64,000 bases of DNA, from the NCBI GenBank assembly GCA_963703015.1, contig OY969779.1, positions 558,001 through 622,000 of the forward strand. The letters run 5' to 3'. Positions within the stretch are counted from its first letter, which is position 1, and the number at the start of each line of letters is the position of its first letter. This DNA is from Methanobacterium_B sp963703015. GTDB lineage: Archaea > Methanobacteriota > Methanobacteria > Methanobacteriales > Methanobacteriaceae. The position numbers were made by a program, and so were the translations under genes. The notes beneath the pieces were generated by a model, which made no database searches, was not told the origin of the DNA, and saw nothing but the letters and a program-made list of their open reading frames with translations. Shown here piece by piece: positions 17,180 through 25,957 of this stretch.

Positions 17180-19771
17180 TTATTCTGGAATTTCATCTCC
17201 AATTTCCTTTATTATGGCCTGGTGCATTCTTCTGATAAATTCGATTCTTTCTTCATATTTAAGGACATCGAGGTAGCTTTGTGCTACGAGGTTAAATGCA
17301 AATGGGGATGGAATTTGGGTGTCTATCCTTTTAATATTCATTCTTCCCTCTTGTATCATTTCAAGTACTTTTTTTGCATTTTTAACGTCCATGTAATCTT
17401 CTATCACTTCACGCCTTGCTTCTCGAAGTATTGAAAAGTTTTCATCCAGATCCTTAACAAATTTGAGTAAAATTTTACCCTTCACCTGCTGTCTTGACAC
17501 ACTCTTTTCATTTCCCTTGTACCTTCGAAGTATCATGAGTGATCTTCCGGCACAGTGTCTGAATCTTGCGGCTAAGGTTTCTGTTTTATCGATGGCTTTT
17601 ATAAGAATTTCTTCGATATTGTCTGGTGTGAGTTCTTCAAGCACATCTATACCGCCCACCTTACCATCTGAACTCAAATAAAAACCATTGTCTGACACTG
17701 AAATCATCACATCCCTCTTATATTTCTCTGCTATGAGGTATGCAACTGCCCTTGAAAGTGCATCGTTAACCCTTCTTCCAAATAAACTGTGGAATATGAC
17801 AAATTTTCTTCCACCGTATCCCTTGTAATATTCTATGAGAAGGGTTCTTGCACTGGGTATGGATGCGTAGATGTACTGTTCCCTGAAGTAGCTGTAGATT
17901 GAATTGGCTGCATTTAGATCCACGTAGAGGTATTCATGGATAAACTCTACTATTTCCTTCTTCTTCTTTTTGCTGTTGAATTTCTGTTCCATGATGGCTC
18001 TGAAGTTCTGTATAGACATTGCCAAGTCGAATGCCAGTGGTAATTGTTCTGAAAACCATGATGGGATGGTTGGAGGTCCTGAGGATGGTGTTACATTCAC
18101 CATCATGCCCCTGGCGTAGTTGAATCTGTAAATTTTACCTCCCAGTACGAAGGTGTCTCCCTTACGAAGCTTTTCCATGAAGTCCTCTTCGATCCTGCCT
18201 ATGATCTGGCCATCACACTTAACTCTGGCGGCTGATCTGTCTGGAATAGTTCCAATGTTGGTTGAATATAGCATTCTGGCGAGTTTTCCCCTTTTTCCAA
18301 ACTCTTTTTCCTTGTAGTCAACCCATATCTTGGCATAAACATACCTGTCTTCCAGGCTTGTGTAGTCACCTGCAAGGTAACTTAAAACACTTAAGAAATC
18401 GTTTTGAGAAAGGTTTCTGTAGTTGTAACTGCTTTTTATAACGTTGTAACCCTCTTCAATATCCCATTTACCTTCGATGGACATGCCGTATATCTGTTGG
18501 GAGAGTACATCCAGGCAGTTGTTTGGGATGTGAATTTCATCTATCTTTCCCTCAACTGCATTTTTAAGTATCAGGGAACATTCAACCAGATCATCCCTTT
18601 CAACCACTATTATTCTTCCCTTGGATTTATCATGGAGTCTGTGACCACTCCTACCTATTCTTTGAAGTGCCCTTGAAACTGACTTGGGGGAACTCACAAG
18701 TAACACCAGATCTATAAACCCAATATCAATACCCAGCTCAAGTGAGGTTGATGATACAACAACCTTCAATTCTCCGTCTTTAAGTTTGTTTTCTGCTTCA
18801 AGTCTGAGTTCCTTTGAAAGGGAAGAATGATGTGCCATGATGTTTTCACCATGGTAAAATTCAGGAAATTTCTTTTTAAGGTTAAATACAACACTTTCAG
18901 TTCCGCTTCGGGTGTTGGTGAATATGAGTGTTGTTTTATGTTCCTGTATGAGTTCGTGGAGCATTTTATACATTGCAGTGTTTACTTCCTCGGGATCTGA
19001 CTCCACAATATCTTCAACTGGACATAATACCTTCATATCCAGTTTTTTGAGGTAGTTAACATCCACTATTTTGCAGTTTCGAACCTTTCCATCATGATAT
19101 CCTACCAAGAAACCTGCTATCTTTTCCAGGGGATGGACAGTTGCACTCAGCCCTATTCTTGTATAGCCTCCAGCTAGGTGCTGTAATCTTTCAAGTGTTA
19201 AACTTAGATGTACTCCCCTCTTGTTGTCTGCCAGGGAGTGTATTTCATCCACAATTAGGTACTTGAGATTGCTGAGTTTTTCCCTGAATTTTGGTGCGCA
19301 TAGAAGTATTGATAGGGTTTCAGGTGTGGTTATGAGGATATGTGGTGGTGTTTTTAACATTTTAGAGCGTTGGTACTGGGTGGTGTCGCCTGTTCTTACT
19401 GCTTTTCGAATTCCCAGTTCCCTGCCTGCTATGGCTTCAATTTCTTTGAGGGGTTCTTCAAGATTTTTTTCAATGTCGTTATCAAGTGCCTTTAATGGTG
19501 AAATGTAGATACAGTAAACATTATCATCCAGTTCCTTTTTTTCAGCCAGGGTTGTTAATTCGCTTATGATTGATAGGAATGCTGTTAAGGTTTTTCCAGA
19601 TCCTGTGGGTGATGAAACCAGAACATTTTCTCCTGTGTGAATATCCATGATGGCATATCTCTGTGCCTCTGAGAAGGTTTCAAATTTACCACTGAACCAC
19701 TTCGTGACCCATGGATGTAGTACCCTATAAATCTCCTTGTCTGTGTAGGATTTTTCCTGTTTTTCAATCAT
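17180..19771 (-). CDS. lhr: Lhr-family ATP-dependent DNA/RNA helicase
   Basis: This 863-residue superfamily 2 helicase has motif I SPTGSGKT (about 53-60), DEIH (motif II), GLSAT (motif III) and a second RecA domain with STSLELGIDIG and QRIGRSGHR. A winged-helix/Lhr core domain follows to the C-terminus. The size matches archaeal Lhr-core proteins, which unwind 3'-tailed duplexes and are linked to repair or replication restart. The stop is 170 bases from the PAS gene. Upstream, 17 bases away, is a COG1407-type phosphoesterase. AAGGAATAATTAAA precedes the ATG. The two genes look like one operon. Confidence 0.92.
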   Translation of the reverse strand: MIEKQEKSYTDKEIYRVLHPWVTKWFSGKFETFSEAQRYAIMDIHTGENVLVSSPTGSGKTLTAFLSIISELTTLAEKKELDDNVYCIYISPLKALDNDIEKNLEEPLKEIEAIAGRELGIRKAVRTGDTTQYQRSKMLKTPPHILITTPETLSILLCAPKFREKLSNLKYLIVDEIHSLADNKRGVHLSLTLERLQHLAGGYTRIGLSATVHPLEKIAGFLVGYHDGKVRNCKIVDVNYLKKLDMKVLCPVEDIVESDPEEVNTAMYKMLHELIQEHKTTLIFTNTRSGTESVVFNLKKKFPEFYHGENIMAHHSSLSKELRLEAENKLKDGELKVVVSSTSLELGIDIGFIDLVLLVSSPKSVSRALQRIGRSGHRLHDKSKGRIIVVERDDLVECSLILKNAVEGKIDEIHIPNNCLDVLSQQIYGMSIEGKWDIEEGYNVIKSSYNYRNLSQNDFLSVLSYLAGDYTSLEDRYVYAKIWVDYKEKEFGKRGKLARMLYSTNIGTIPDRSAARVKCDGQIIGRIEEDFMEKLRKGDTFVLGGKIYRFNYARGMMVNVTPSSGPPTIPSWFSEQLPLAFDLAMSIQNFRAIMEQKFNSKKKKKEIVEFIHEYLYVDLNAANSIYSYFREQYIYASIPSARTLLIEYYKGYGGRKFVIFHSLFGRRVNDALSRAVAYLIAEKYKRDVMISVSDNGFYLSSDGKVGGIDVLEELTPDNIEEILIKAIDKTETLAARFRHCAGRSLMILRRYKGNEKSVSRQQVKGKILLKFVKDLDENFSILREARREVIEDYMDVKNAKKVLEMIQEGRMNIKRIDTQIPSPFAFNLVAQSYLDVLKYEERIEFIRRMHQAIIKEIGDEIPE

Positions 19772-19788
19772 TTTAATTATTCCTTAAC

Positions 19789-20526
19789 CTAGTAAAATTT
19801 ATCCTTAACCTTCAGTATATCCTTTATGCGTCCAAAATATAGTACTTCAAAATTTTCAACCCCATAAACTCCAAATTCATCCGTTTTAATATTTTTTAGA
19901 AGTGGTGAGAGTGGTTTTTCATGGAGAATATCCGATCCTTCGGTTACAAAATTGAATGACGGCATGACAATCAGATGTTTATCATGGTAGCTGCCCTTCA
20001 TGTAACATTTGATCTTTTCAAGTCTTTCACCGTTTCTAATTCCTATACATGGATGTTCATGACCTATGATTATGGTTTCAGAGTTTTTTAAGGTTTTTTC
20101 ATCTGGGAGTTTGTCTCCGTGCATGATTAAATGGTCATCTACAGCATAGCTTTCATAAACTTCCAGGCCTGTTTTTTCTGCTATGAACCTTGTGAAGTTG
20201 TCGTGGTTGCCCTTGATGAGAATTGTCTCCTGGAAATTTGTCTTCAGAAATTCTATGAAGTCCTTGGATTCCTTCCATTCCTGGCTTGTGATCCTTCCAA
20301 ATTCATGTTTGAGATCTCCATTAACAATCACCTTTTTTGGTTCATATTTACGGATAATTTCGGTTATTCTCTCCAAGATCTTCTTGTACTGAAATCTCGG
20401 CACCATTATTCCCTCTCGATTAAGAGCTCCCTCATAACCTATGTGAATATCTGAAATTATCAGATGATCATCTATTATGAGACCTAGATCCGCTATTTTT
20501 GCGTTGTAAATCGTGTTAGTTTCCAT
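19789..20526 (-). CDS. Calcineurin-like metallophosphoesterase (COG1407 type, Lhr-associated)
   Basis: This 245-residue protein has the full metallophosphoesterase metal-site set: DIHIGYEG (Dx H), GDLKHEFG (GDxxH), GNHDN and GHEHP. The order and spacing fit the COG1407 group of ICC-like phosphoesterases. In bacteria, members of this group are found beside Lhr helicases and DNA ligases. Here it lies directly upstream of lhr with a 17-base gap and shares its promoter. A role in processing DNA ends or cyclic nucleotides is possible, but substrate cannot be read from the sequence. The ATG follows GGATAAAA. Confidence 0.88.
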   Translation of the reverse strand: METNTIYNAKIADLGLIIDDHLIISDIHIGYEGALNREGIMVPRFQYKKILERITEIIRKYEPKKVIVNGDLKHEFGRITSQEWKESKDFIEFLKTNFQETILIKGNHDNFTRFIAEKTGLEVYESYAVDDHLIMHGDKLPDEKTLKNSETIIIGHEHPCIGIRNGERLEKIKCYMKGSYHDKHLIVMPSFNFVTEGSDILHEKPLSPLLKNIKTDEFGVYGVENFEVLYFGRIKDILKVKDKFY

Positions 20527-20818
20527 TTTTATCCGTGTTTGAGTTGAATATTTGATGGTTAGAATGTATAGAAATTAATTAAAAAAAATCCTTAAAATAT
20601 CGTTGAGCATAATGAGTACAAAATTATAACAACCCTGATTATTATTAATTTAAGGTTGTTCATGGAACATATATAGTTGATCAAAGTGGTCATGATCTTG
20701 TTTTGAAATAAATTGATTTCATTTGAATGGTTGTAAATTTGGATTTTAGCTTGTTAATTGCTGTTTTAGTTGTTAATCTTCTATTTTTTTTATTTGAAAA
20801 CACCACGTTAATAGATAG

Positions 20819-20872
20819 CTTTATATAATATAAAAACATAATATCGACTAATCGATATCGGACATTTGATAT
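20819..20872 (+). promoter_or_regulatory. PadR operon promoter and operator
   Basis: TATA box TTTATATAATATA lies at 20820-20832. ATATCG-N6-CGATAT, a perfect 6-bp inverted repeat, covers 20841-20858, where transcription should start. A second, imperfect ATATCG-N6-TGATAT overlaps it at 20855-20872. Position over the start site fits repression by the PadR protein encoded downstream. Confidence 0.6.
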
Positions 20873-20878
20873 TGATCC

Positions 20879-20970
20879 ATGATCTAAGGATCATCAAAGG
20901 GTTTTAAACATGAATACATGTTTGATCCCTATCACAATATAGATATTATTTCGCACAAGCGATAGGAGTA
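20879..20970 (+). promoter_or_regulatory. Structured leader of the PadR-ABC operon
   Basis: The leader holds ATGATC-TAAG-GATCAT (20879-20894) and a perfect 7-bp repeat AAACATG-AATA-CATGTTT (20906-20923). CCTATC (20928-20933) is complementary to GATAGG just before the PadR start, which overlaps the ribosome binding site (AGGAG). Folding could hide the site. The rest of the 451-base gap has nothing else I can support. Confidence 0.45.
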
Positions 20971-20977
20971 AAGGTTT

Positions 20978-21529
20978 ATGTGGGACTTTTCGAAACTTCA
21001 TGAAAAATTTCATGAAAAAATAGAGGAAATGCAAAAACTCGGAGGTCTTAGAATCTGGATCATCCATGTTCTAGACGAAGGACCGAAAAACGGCGTTGAA
21101 ATTATGGACGCCATAGAAGAACATCACAAAATGATGGAACAACGCCATATGACTGATGAACGCTTCAGACACCACATGGCACATTCAATGAAAAGACCAT
21201 CCCCAGGTTCAGTATACCCCATGTTAAAAAAGATGGTAGAAGAAGATTTGATAATAAAACTAGACGACGGTAAGTACAAGTTAACTGAAAAGGGCCAGAA
21301 AATTGCATCCAACTTCTTTGGAAGGTTCAGACCAAAAGAAGCCAACATGGACAAATGCAACATGGTTGTTGAAAATGCACTGGCAGAGATCGAAGGCCAG
21401 GTAGCATTCCTTGAAAGCATTAAATCAGAAAAACTTGAAGAGTACTGCCCTAGGATTCAAGCCCTCAACAAAAAATTCGAGGGCATAATGAGATCACTAA
21501 AAAACCATGAGGAAAAAGATCATGACTGA
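20978..21529 (+). CDS. PadR-family transcriptional regulator
   Basis: This 183-residue protein has the PadR winged helix: LGGLRIWIIHVLDEGPKNGVEIMDAI, then a His/Met-rich insertion (EHHKMMEQRHMTDERFRHHM), PSPGSVYPMLKKMVEEDLI and KYKLTEKGQKIASNFF. A C-terminal helical dimerisation part follows. PadR proteins typically repress multidrug efflux genes and respond to small aromatic or drug-like ligands. It is first in an operon with an ABC exporter whose ATPase gene overlaps its end. The His/Met-rich loop could sense metal. AGGAG before the ATG is a clear ribosome binding site. An operator-like palindrome overlaps the predicted start of transcription. Confidence 0.9.
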   Translation: MWDFSKLHEKFHEKIEEMQKLGGLRIWIIHVLDEGPKNGVEIMDAIEEHHKMMEQRHMTDERFRHHMAHSMKRPSPGSVYPMLKKMVEEDLIIKLDDGKYKLTEKGQKIASNFFGRFRPKEANMDKCNMVVENALAEIEGQVAFLESIKSEKLEEYCPRIQALNKKFEGIMRSLKNHEEKDHD

Positions 21530-22538
21530 AAATGCAATAGAAATTAACAACCTCACCAAGGAATTTGGTGATTTTAAGGCTGTGGACAATCTATCCCTAA
21601 ATGTTAAGGCTGGAGAAATCTTCGGATTTTTAGGTCCAAATGGGGCTGGAAAAAGCACAACCATAAGAATGCTCTGCACACTTGCCCAGCCCACCTCAGG
21701 TAGCGCCACTGTTTCAGGTTACGACCTTGTGAAAGATGCTGCCAAGGTTCGTGAAAATATCGGTTTGGTTGCAGAGAAAATGATAATGTACGATGCACTG
21801 ACAGCTGCAGAGAATCTAAGGTTCTTTGGAAAACTATACAGAATACCCAAGGATAAACTCGAAAGAAGAATTGACGAACTCCTTGAATTGGTGAATATGG
21901 GAGAGTGGAAACATACCCAGATAAACAAGTTTTCAACTGGAATGAAACAGCGAATCAATGTAATTCGGGCCCTTATACCAGAACCCAAAATATTATTCAT
22001 GGACGAACCCACACTTGGACTGGATCCACAAACAACATTCTCAATACGGGAAATAATCAGAGACATCAACAAAAAGGGAGTTACAGTGATCTTAACCACA
22101 CATGCAATGGTTGAAGCAGAAGCACTGAGTGATAGAGTTGCAATAATAGATCATGGCAAAATTGCTGCTTTAGACACACCAGAAAATCTTAAAAATATGA
22201 TTTCAGACGAAAACACCACCATTTTCAGCGTGAAAATAACCAATCTAACCAGTCAACTTATTGAAAGTATCAAATACATTGAAAATGTAACTGCCATATC
22301 ACAACAAGATGACCACATCCTGAAAATTAGTGCAACTGGAGAAAATGCCTTAAACATCATCATCGACTCCATTAGGGCAAAGGGGGGTAACATCTTTTCA
22401 ATCACAAACAGCAATGAATCAACCCTGGAAGATGTGTTTTTAGCACTCACAGGAAAGGAAATACGGGATCATGCCAGTGAAAAGGCAGCTCCAACTCCCC
22501 ATGGACACGGTGCAAAAGCCCAGGCAAGGGTCAGGTGA
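21522..22538 (+). CDS. ABC exporter ATP-binding protein (DrrA/CcmA type)
   Basis: ATG 21522 (MTENAIEI) fits best: it overlaps the PadR stop by 8 bases and follows TGAGGAAA. An in-frame ATG at 21507 has no such site. The length is 338 residues. Walker A GPNGAGKST, signature FSTGMKQR (a common variant of LSGGQ in this group), Walker B ILFMDEPTLGLDP and the switch His (TTHAM) are present. A C-terminal extension with DVFLALTG is typical of drug-type ABC-2 exporters. It drives the permease encoded next. The tail is rich in His, Ala and Pro (KAAPTPHGHGAKAQ), which is unusual. Confidence 0.93.
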   Translation: MTENAIEINNLTKEFGDFKAVDNLSLNVKAGEIFGFLGPNGAGKSTTIRMLCTLAQPTSGSATVSGYDLVKDAAKVRENIGLVAEKMIMYDALTAAENLRFFGKLYRIPKDKLERRIDELLELVNMGEWKHTQINKFSTGMKQRINVIRALIPEPKILFMDEPTLGLDPQTTFSIREIIRDINKKGVTVILTTHAMVEAEALSDRVAIIDHGKIAALDTPENLKNMISDENTTIFSVKITNLTSQLIESIKYIENVTAISQQDDHILKISATGENALNIIIDSIRAKGGNIFSITNSNESTLEDVFLALTGKEIRDHASEKAAPTPHGHGAKAQARVR

Positions 22539-22543
22539 GAATA

Positions 22544-23728
22544 ATGGATCTAATGAAAATATTTAAAGACAGTTACCACATCATGGCCAAGGACCTTCTA
22601 AGCTTAAGACGAAATAAAATGTCTCTGGCAGCATTATTTATCATGCCCATAGCATTTTTGGTCATGTTCGGATTCATATTCCCAAGCGGCGGCACCCCAA
22701 CCAATATGCCTGTTGGTATGGTGAACTTGGATGGTGGGCAAGGCAGCACAGAATTTATTTCACAGCTAAATGCCCTGAACTCCAACAACAGCTACTTGAA
22801 AATTCAAAACTTCACATCCACGGATGCAGCTAAAACACAGATAAATCAGGGCAAACTCTATGGAACCTTTATAATACCGCCTGGTTTCAGTTACAACATG
22901 ACACATGGTCAGTCTGCAAACGTGATCATGTACGTTGATAACAGTAACCCTCAAATGGCCACACAAATGGAAGGTGTGACAACCAACACCATTACCATGA
23001 TGAATGGTAAACAGGCAGTATATAACGTGGTGAACATGAGCGAAACAACAGGGCAAACTGTGAATCCCCAAGCCGTGGTATTCCCATACACTCCAAACAT
23101 TGCTACAACCATTCCAGGTCAGAACAACTACTTCAACTTCCTTGCACCGGGACTCATGATCATGATAGTGATGATGACGGTCATGACAGGAATACCCGAG
23201 GCAATATCAAAGGAAAAAGAGATCGGAACCTTTGATGGAATGTTATCAGCCCCAATAAATCAAATATCCATAATTTTGGGTAAAACAGCAGCTCTATGTG
23301 TTAGAGGATTTGGACAGTGCATACTGATACTGGTCCTTGCAGTGTTGTTCTTTGGTGTGACAATACAGGGAAGTATACTCCTGGCATTTTTAATGCTCCT
23401 GCTGGGAATATTCAGCTTCGTTGGAATAGGAATTGTTGCAGTCTCCATGTCAGAGGATCAGGCATCAGGAACCATGATAGTGAACCTTTTAATGTTCCCA
23501 ATGATGTTCCTTGCAGGGATATTCTATCCACTACAGCAGATGCCATGGTTCATGCAGGACATCTCAAAAGTAATTCCACTCACATATGCAGCCGATGCAA
23601 TGCGTAAAATAATGCTCTTAAATGCAGGTTTAGGAGACGTGATCACACAGGTGCTCATACTCATAGCATTTGGTGTTGTGACAATGGCAATTGCAGTGCC
23701 ACTATTTAGAAGATCAATGACTCGATAA
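22544..23728 (+). CDS. ABC-2 type exporter permease
   Basis: AGGTGAGA sits ahead of ATG 22544 at normal spacing; GTG 22535 in the same frame overlaps that site, so I prefer 22544. The length is about 394 residues. One N-terminal helix (MSLAALFIMPIAFLVMFGF) is followed by a long extracytoplasmic region (about 55-200). A group of five or six helices follows (MIMIVMMTVMTGIPEAI, then KEKEIGTFDGML, the typical ABC2_membrane cytoplasmic motif). It pairs with the upstream ATPase and probably exports a drug, lipid or natikely hydrophobic compound under PadR control. The stop is followed by an A-rich stretch. Confidence 0.9.
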   Translation: MDLMKIFKDSYHIMAKDLLSLRRNKMSLAALFIMPIAFLVMFGFIFPSGGTPTNMPVGMVNLDGGQGSTEFISQLNALNSNNSYLKIQNFTSTDAAKTQINQGKLYGTFIIPPGFSYNMTHGQSANVIMYVDNSNPQMATQMEGVTTNTITMMNGKQAVYNVVNMSETTGQTVNPQAVVFPYTPNIATTIPGQNNYFNFLAPGLMIMIVMMTVMTGIPEAISKEKEIGTFDGMLSAPINQISIILGKTAALCVRGFGQCILILVLAVLFFGVTIQGSILLAFLMLLLGIFSFVGIGIVAVSMSEDQASGTMIVNLLMFPMMFLAGIFYPLQQMPWFMQDISKVIPLTYAADAMRKIMLLNAGLGDVITQVLILIAFGVVTMAIAVPLFRRSMTR

Positions 23729-23769
23729 AAAAAATAAAAAAACATAAAATGGGTAAAATTAAGTTGAAA

Positions 23770-23811
23770 TTTCCATGGAAACCATTGTGTAACACCTAAT
23801 TTCCATGGAAA
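23770..23811 (+). promoter_or_regulatory. Paired palindromes TTTCCATGGAAA, likely operators
   Basis: Two identical perfect 12-bp palindromes (23770-23781 and 23800-23811) are 30 bases apart, about three helical turns, within AATTTCCATGGAAAC repeats. They lie upstream of the 23854 gene and its GGAGG ribosome binding site. The spacing suggests two dimers bound on one face of DNA. Confidence 0.55.
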
Positions 23812-23853
23812 CTTAGTTTACACCATAATAAGTTTAAAGGAGGATAAAATAAA

Positions 23854-24309
23854 ATGAAATTAGAAGAAAAAGCCAGACAGATAATTGAAAATGAATGTGA
23901 CGATTATTTCCTAGGATTTGGTGATCTTCAAAACACAGATGATCCAATGATTCAAGGATACAACAAACTATTTGATGACTATCCCACCTCCATTTCAATT
24001 GGAATTACATTACCATTTTACAATGAATATTCCACCAACCCAGAAATTTATAACAGAACCAACTGCCAATTAAAAACCATAACAATGAAAATCTGCGACT
24101 TACTTGAAGATGAAGGTTACAATTCATTCTCCTTCCCAAAAAACAGGGACACCAATGAATCTTACCTATCGTTACATGTGATTGCTGCAAATCATGCAAA
24201 TCTCGGTGAAATTGGGGAAAATGGATTGCTAAAAACCCCGGAAGTGGGATCTGGTGTTAACTGGGGCACAATTCTCACTGATGCACCCCTTAAAATCAGC
24301 ACACTTTAA
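23854..24309 (+). CDS. Small protein resembling part of epoxyqueuosine reductase (QueG-like), without Fe-S motifs
   Basis: This 151-residue protein has an N-terminal region with DYFLGFGDLQ and YPTSISIGITLP. Its C-terminal part has HVIAANHANLGEIGENGLLKTPEVGSG and GTILTDAPL, which closely follow the QueG/COG1600 pattern (GWIGKNGLL, LGTVLTDAPL). QueG proteins bind cobalamin and carry two 4Fe-4S clusters after this region. Here the protein stops right after the TDAPL motif, so the ferredoxin part is missing. It may be a stand-alone binding domain rather than a reductase. AAAGGAGGAT is a strong ribosome binding site, and two palindromes lie upstream. The function is unknown. Confidence 0.65.
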   Translation: MKLEEKARQIIENECDDYFLGFGDLQNTDDPMIQGYNKLFDDYPTSISIGITLPFYNEYSTNPEIYNRTNCQLKTITMKICDLLEDEGYNSFSFPKNRDTNESYLSLHVIAANHANLGEIGENGLLKTPEVGSGVNWGTILTDAPLKISTL

Positions 24310-24531
24310 AATTCCAACCAGTTACCATGTAAACAATTAAGTTAAACAAAATCCTATTATTTTTGATTAAACTTCTGAAGAACGATTAAATATACTAAAA
24401 TAAAAATAAAACAGGCTAAAAAATGAAAACCGCGACATAAATCCCATCTTATCTCGTGGAGCAGATATGTGAATTCTTTAAAAATGCGTTAATAAAGATA
24501 CGTGGAAAAGTTTGAAAAAATGGTGGGAAAT

Positions 24532-24762
24532 ATGAAAATTGAAGATAAAAAATTATTAAAACAATCGTTTAAAGACAGATATTTAAACTATCTTGTGATA
24601 ATATGGGGAATTATTATCGTTGCCAATATTGTTTATACAAATAACAATATTAAAATGTTGATCTCAGTTTTAGTAGGTACAATAATTTTTTTTCTGATTA
24701 TAGGCATTCACATTTGGTTTGATTATAAATCAAAGCTTAGAAATAAACCAAAAAATTTTTAA
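24532..24762 (+). CDS. Small two-helix membrane protein, unknown
   Basis: GGTGGGAAAT precedes ATG 24532; the frame can be extended back to a GTG at 24502 without a good site. The product is 76 residues: a basic N-terminus, two transmembrane helices (YLVIIWGIIIVANIVYT and LISVLVGTIIFFLIIGIHIWF) and a basic tail (KSKLRNKPKNF). It is not recognised. It is monocistronic as far as the sequence shows. Confidence 0.5.
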   Translation: MKIEDKKLLKQSFKDRYLNYLVIIWGIIIVANIVYTNNNIKMLISVLVGTIIFFLIIGIHIWFDYKSKLRNKPKNF

Positions 24763-25301
24763 TAATATTATCAATATATCCTATCGCAGAGGAAAACCAT
24801 TTTATCAATAAGCAAAAGTAATTAGAAAAGGATTTTAAATAAAAAGACCAGTTTTAATAGGTATTATATTTTAATCATTTACAGGGGCTTATTTAATGAT
24901 ACCGCCTCAACTAACAATTTTAATGAATAATTTTCAATCTTTAACCATTATTCATTTATGTTACGTCAATACTCATTAATGGACTCTTTATTTATCCATA
25001 ACGCTCTTGAAGAAACTTCCAATAATTACCTTTTTTTCCACATCCATAACAGTAATATCCTTTTTTATTTTTCATCAAGTTCTTGGATGTGTTTAGAAAA
25101 ATTTGAAATTAGAAACGTTAAAATAACTTAAATTAAAATCATTGTATTGATAGAAATTAATTTAAGAGTAAAAATGATACTCAAAGGATACTTTTTTTAC
25201 TTGAAACAAAAAAAATATTATATGCACAAGCATTTGGGTATCCTTGTTTAGAAATTTTATAAAAATTTTTTAATTCACTAAAGAAAATATGGGGTATGTC
25301 C
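24763..25301. other. Intergenic region with one possible tiny zinc-ribbon ORF
   Basis: This gap of about 540 bases is AT-rich and mostly featureless. On the minus strand 24992-25075 could encode 27 residues containing GYYCYGCGKKGNYWKFL. The upstream promoter of the HEAT gene is probably the TTTATAAAAATTT stretch near 25255-25270. No RNA structure stands out. Confidence 0.4.
24992..25075 (-). pseudogene. Possible zinc-ribbon mini-ORF or gene remnant
   Basis: The frame reads MKNKKGYYCYGCGKKGNYW and ends KFLQERYG-stop. The CxxC and aromatic pattern look like one half of a zinc ribbon. The frame is open for about 11 codons further upstream with no start and no ribosome binding site. It may be the 3' remnant of a lost gene or a real micro-protein. 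Confidence 0.25.
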
Positions 25302-25859
25302 ATGGAATTTGAAGATCTACTAAAACAATTGGAAGATGATGATCCTACAGTTCGTAGGGATGCTGTTGAACAACTGGGTGTTGAAGGTGTGGAAGCCAAT
25401 GTTGAACCTTTAATGAAAGCATTGAATGATGAAAATCCTGATGTGAGATTTCAAGCATCCAAATCACTTGCAGAAGTTGGAGAACCTGCAGTAGACCCCC
25501 TTATCCAAGCTTTAAAGGGTGATGAAGGCAACACTAAAAGATATGCAACCTTCGCCTTGAAAAATATGGGTGATGATAACGTGGTTGTTCATCTCATAGA
25601 TGCCCTTGAAGATGATGATTGGAGTGTTAGAAAAACATCTGCCAAATCCCTCGGGGAAATGGGCAACCAAAAAGCTGTTGAACCACTCATAAACACCCTT
25701 CAAGATGATGATTGGGGTGTTCGCTGTTCTGCTGCCAAGGCCTTGGGAGATCTTGGAGACGAAACAGCAATTGACCCATTAAAAAAGGCAAGAAGAGCTG
25801 CTAAGGGAGATAAAGAATTTAAAAAAGTAGCAACCAAAGCCATAAAAAAGATAGGTTGA
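25302..25859 (+). CDS. HEAT-repeat (PBS lyase-like) scaffold protein
   Basis: This protein of about 185 residues is built of five tandem HEAT-like repeats of roughly 31 residues. Each has a core such as DDDWSVRKTSAKSLGEMG, DENPDVRFQASKSLAEVG or DDDWGVRCSAAKALGDLG, with linkers AVDPLIQAL and AVEPLINTL. Such proteins act as protein-protein scaffolds; enzymatic activity is not expected. I prefer ATG 25302 because GGGGT is then at normal spacing, while ATG 25296 directly abuts it. The C-terminus is basic (KKVATKAIKKIG). There is no operon partner. Confidence 0.85.
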   Translation: MEFEDLLKQLEDDDPTVRRDAVEQLGVEGVEANVEPLMKALNDENPDVRFQASKSLAEVGEPAVDPLIQALKGDEGNTKRYATFALKNMGDDNVVVHLIDALEDDDWSVRKTSAKSLGEMGNQKAVEPLINTLQDDDWGVRCSAAKALGDLGDETAIDPLKKARRAAKGDKEFKKVATKAIKKIG

Positions 25860-25957
25860 TCATAAAGTCAAATTTAGTTTCAATGAATCATGGGCCGGAG
25901 TTTTAAATGATGAACTCCACCTATGATTTGGTTTTCATTAATTTAAATAAGCATATT

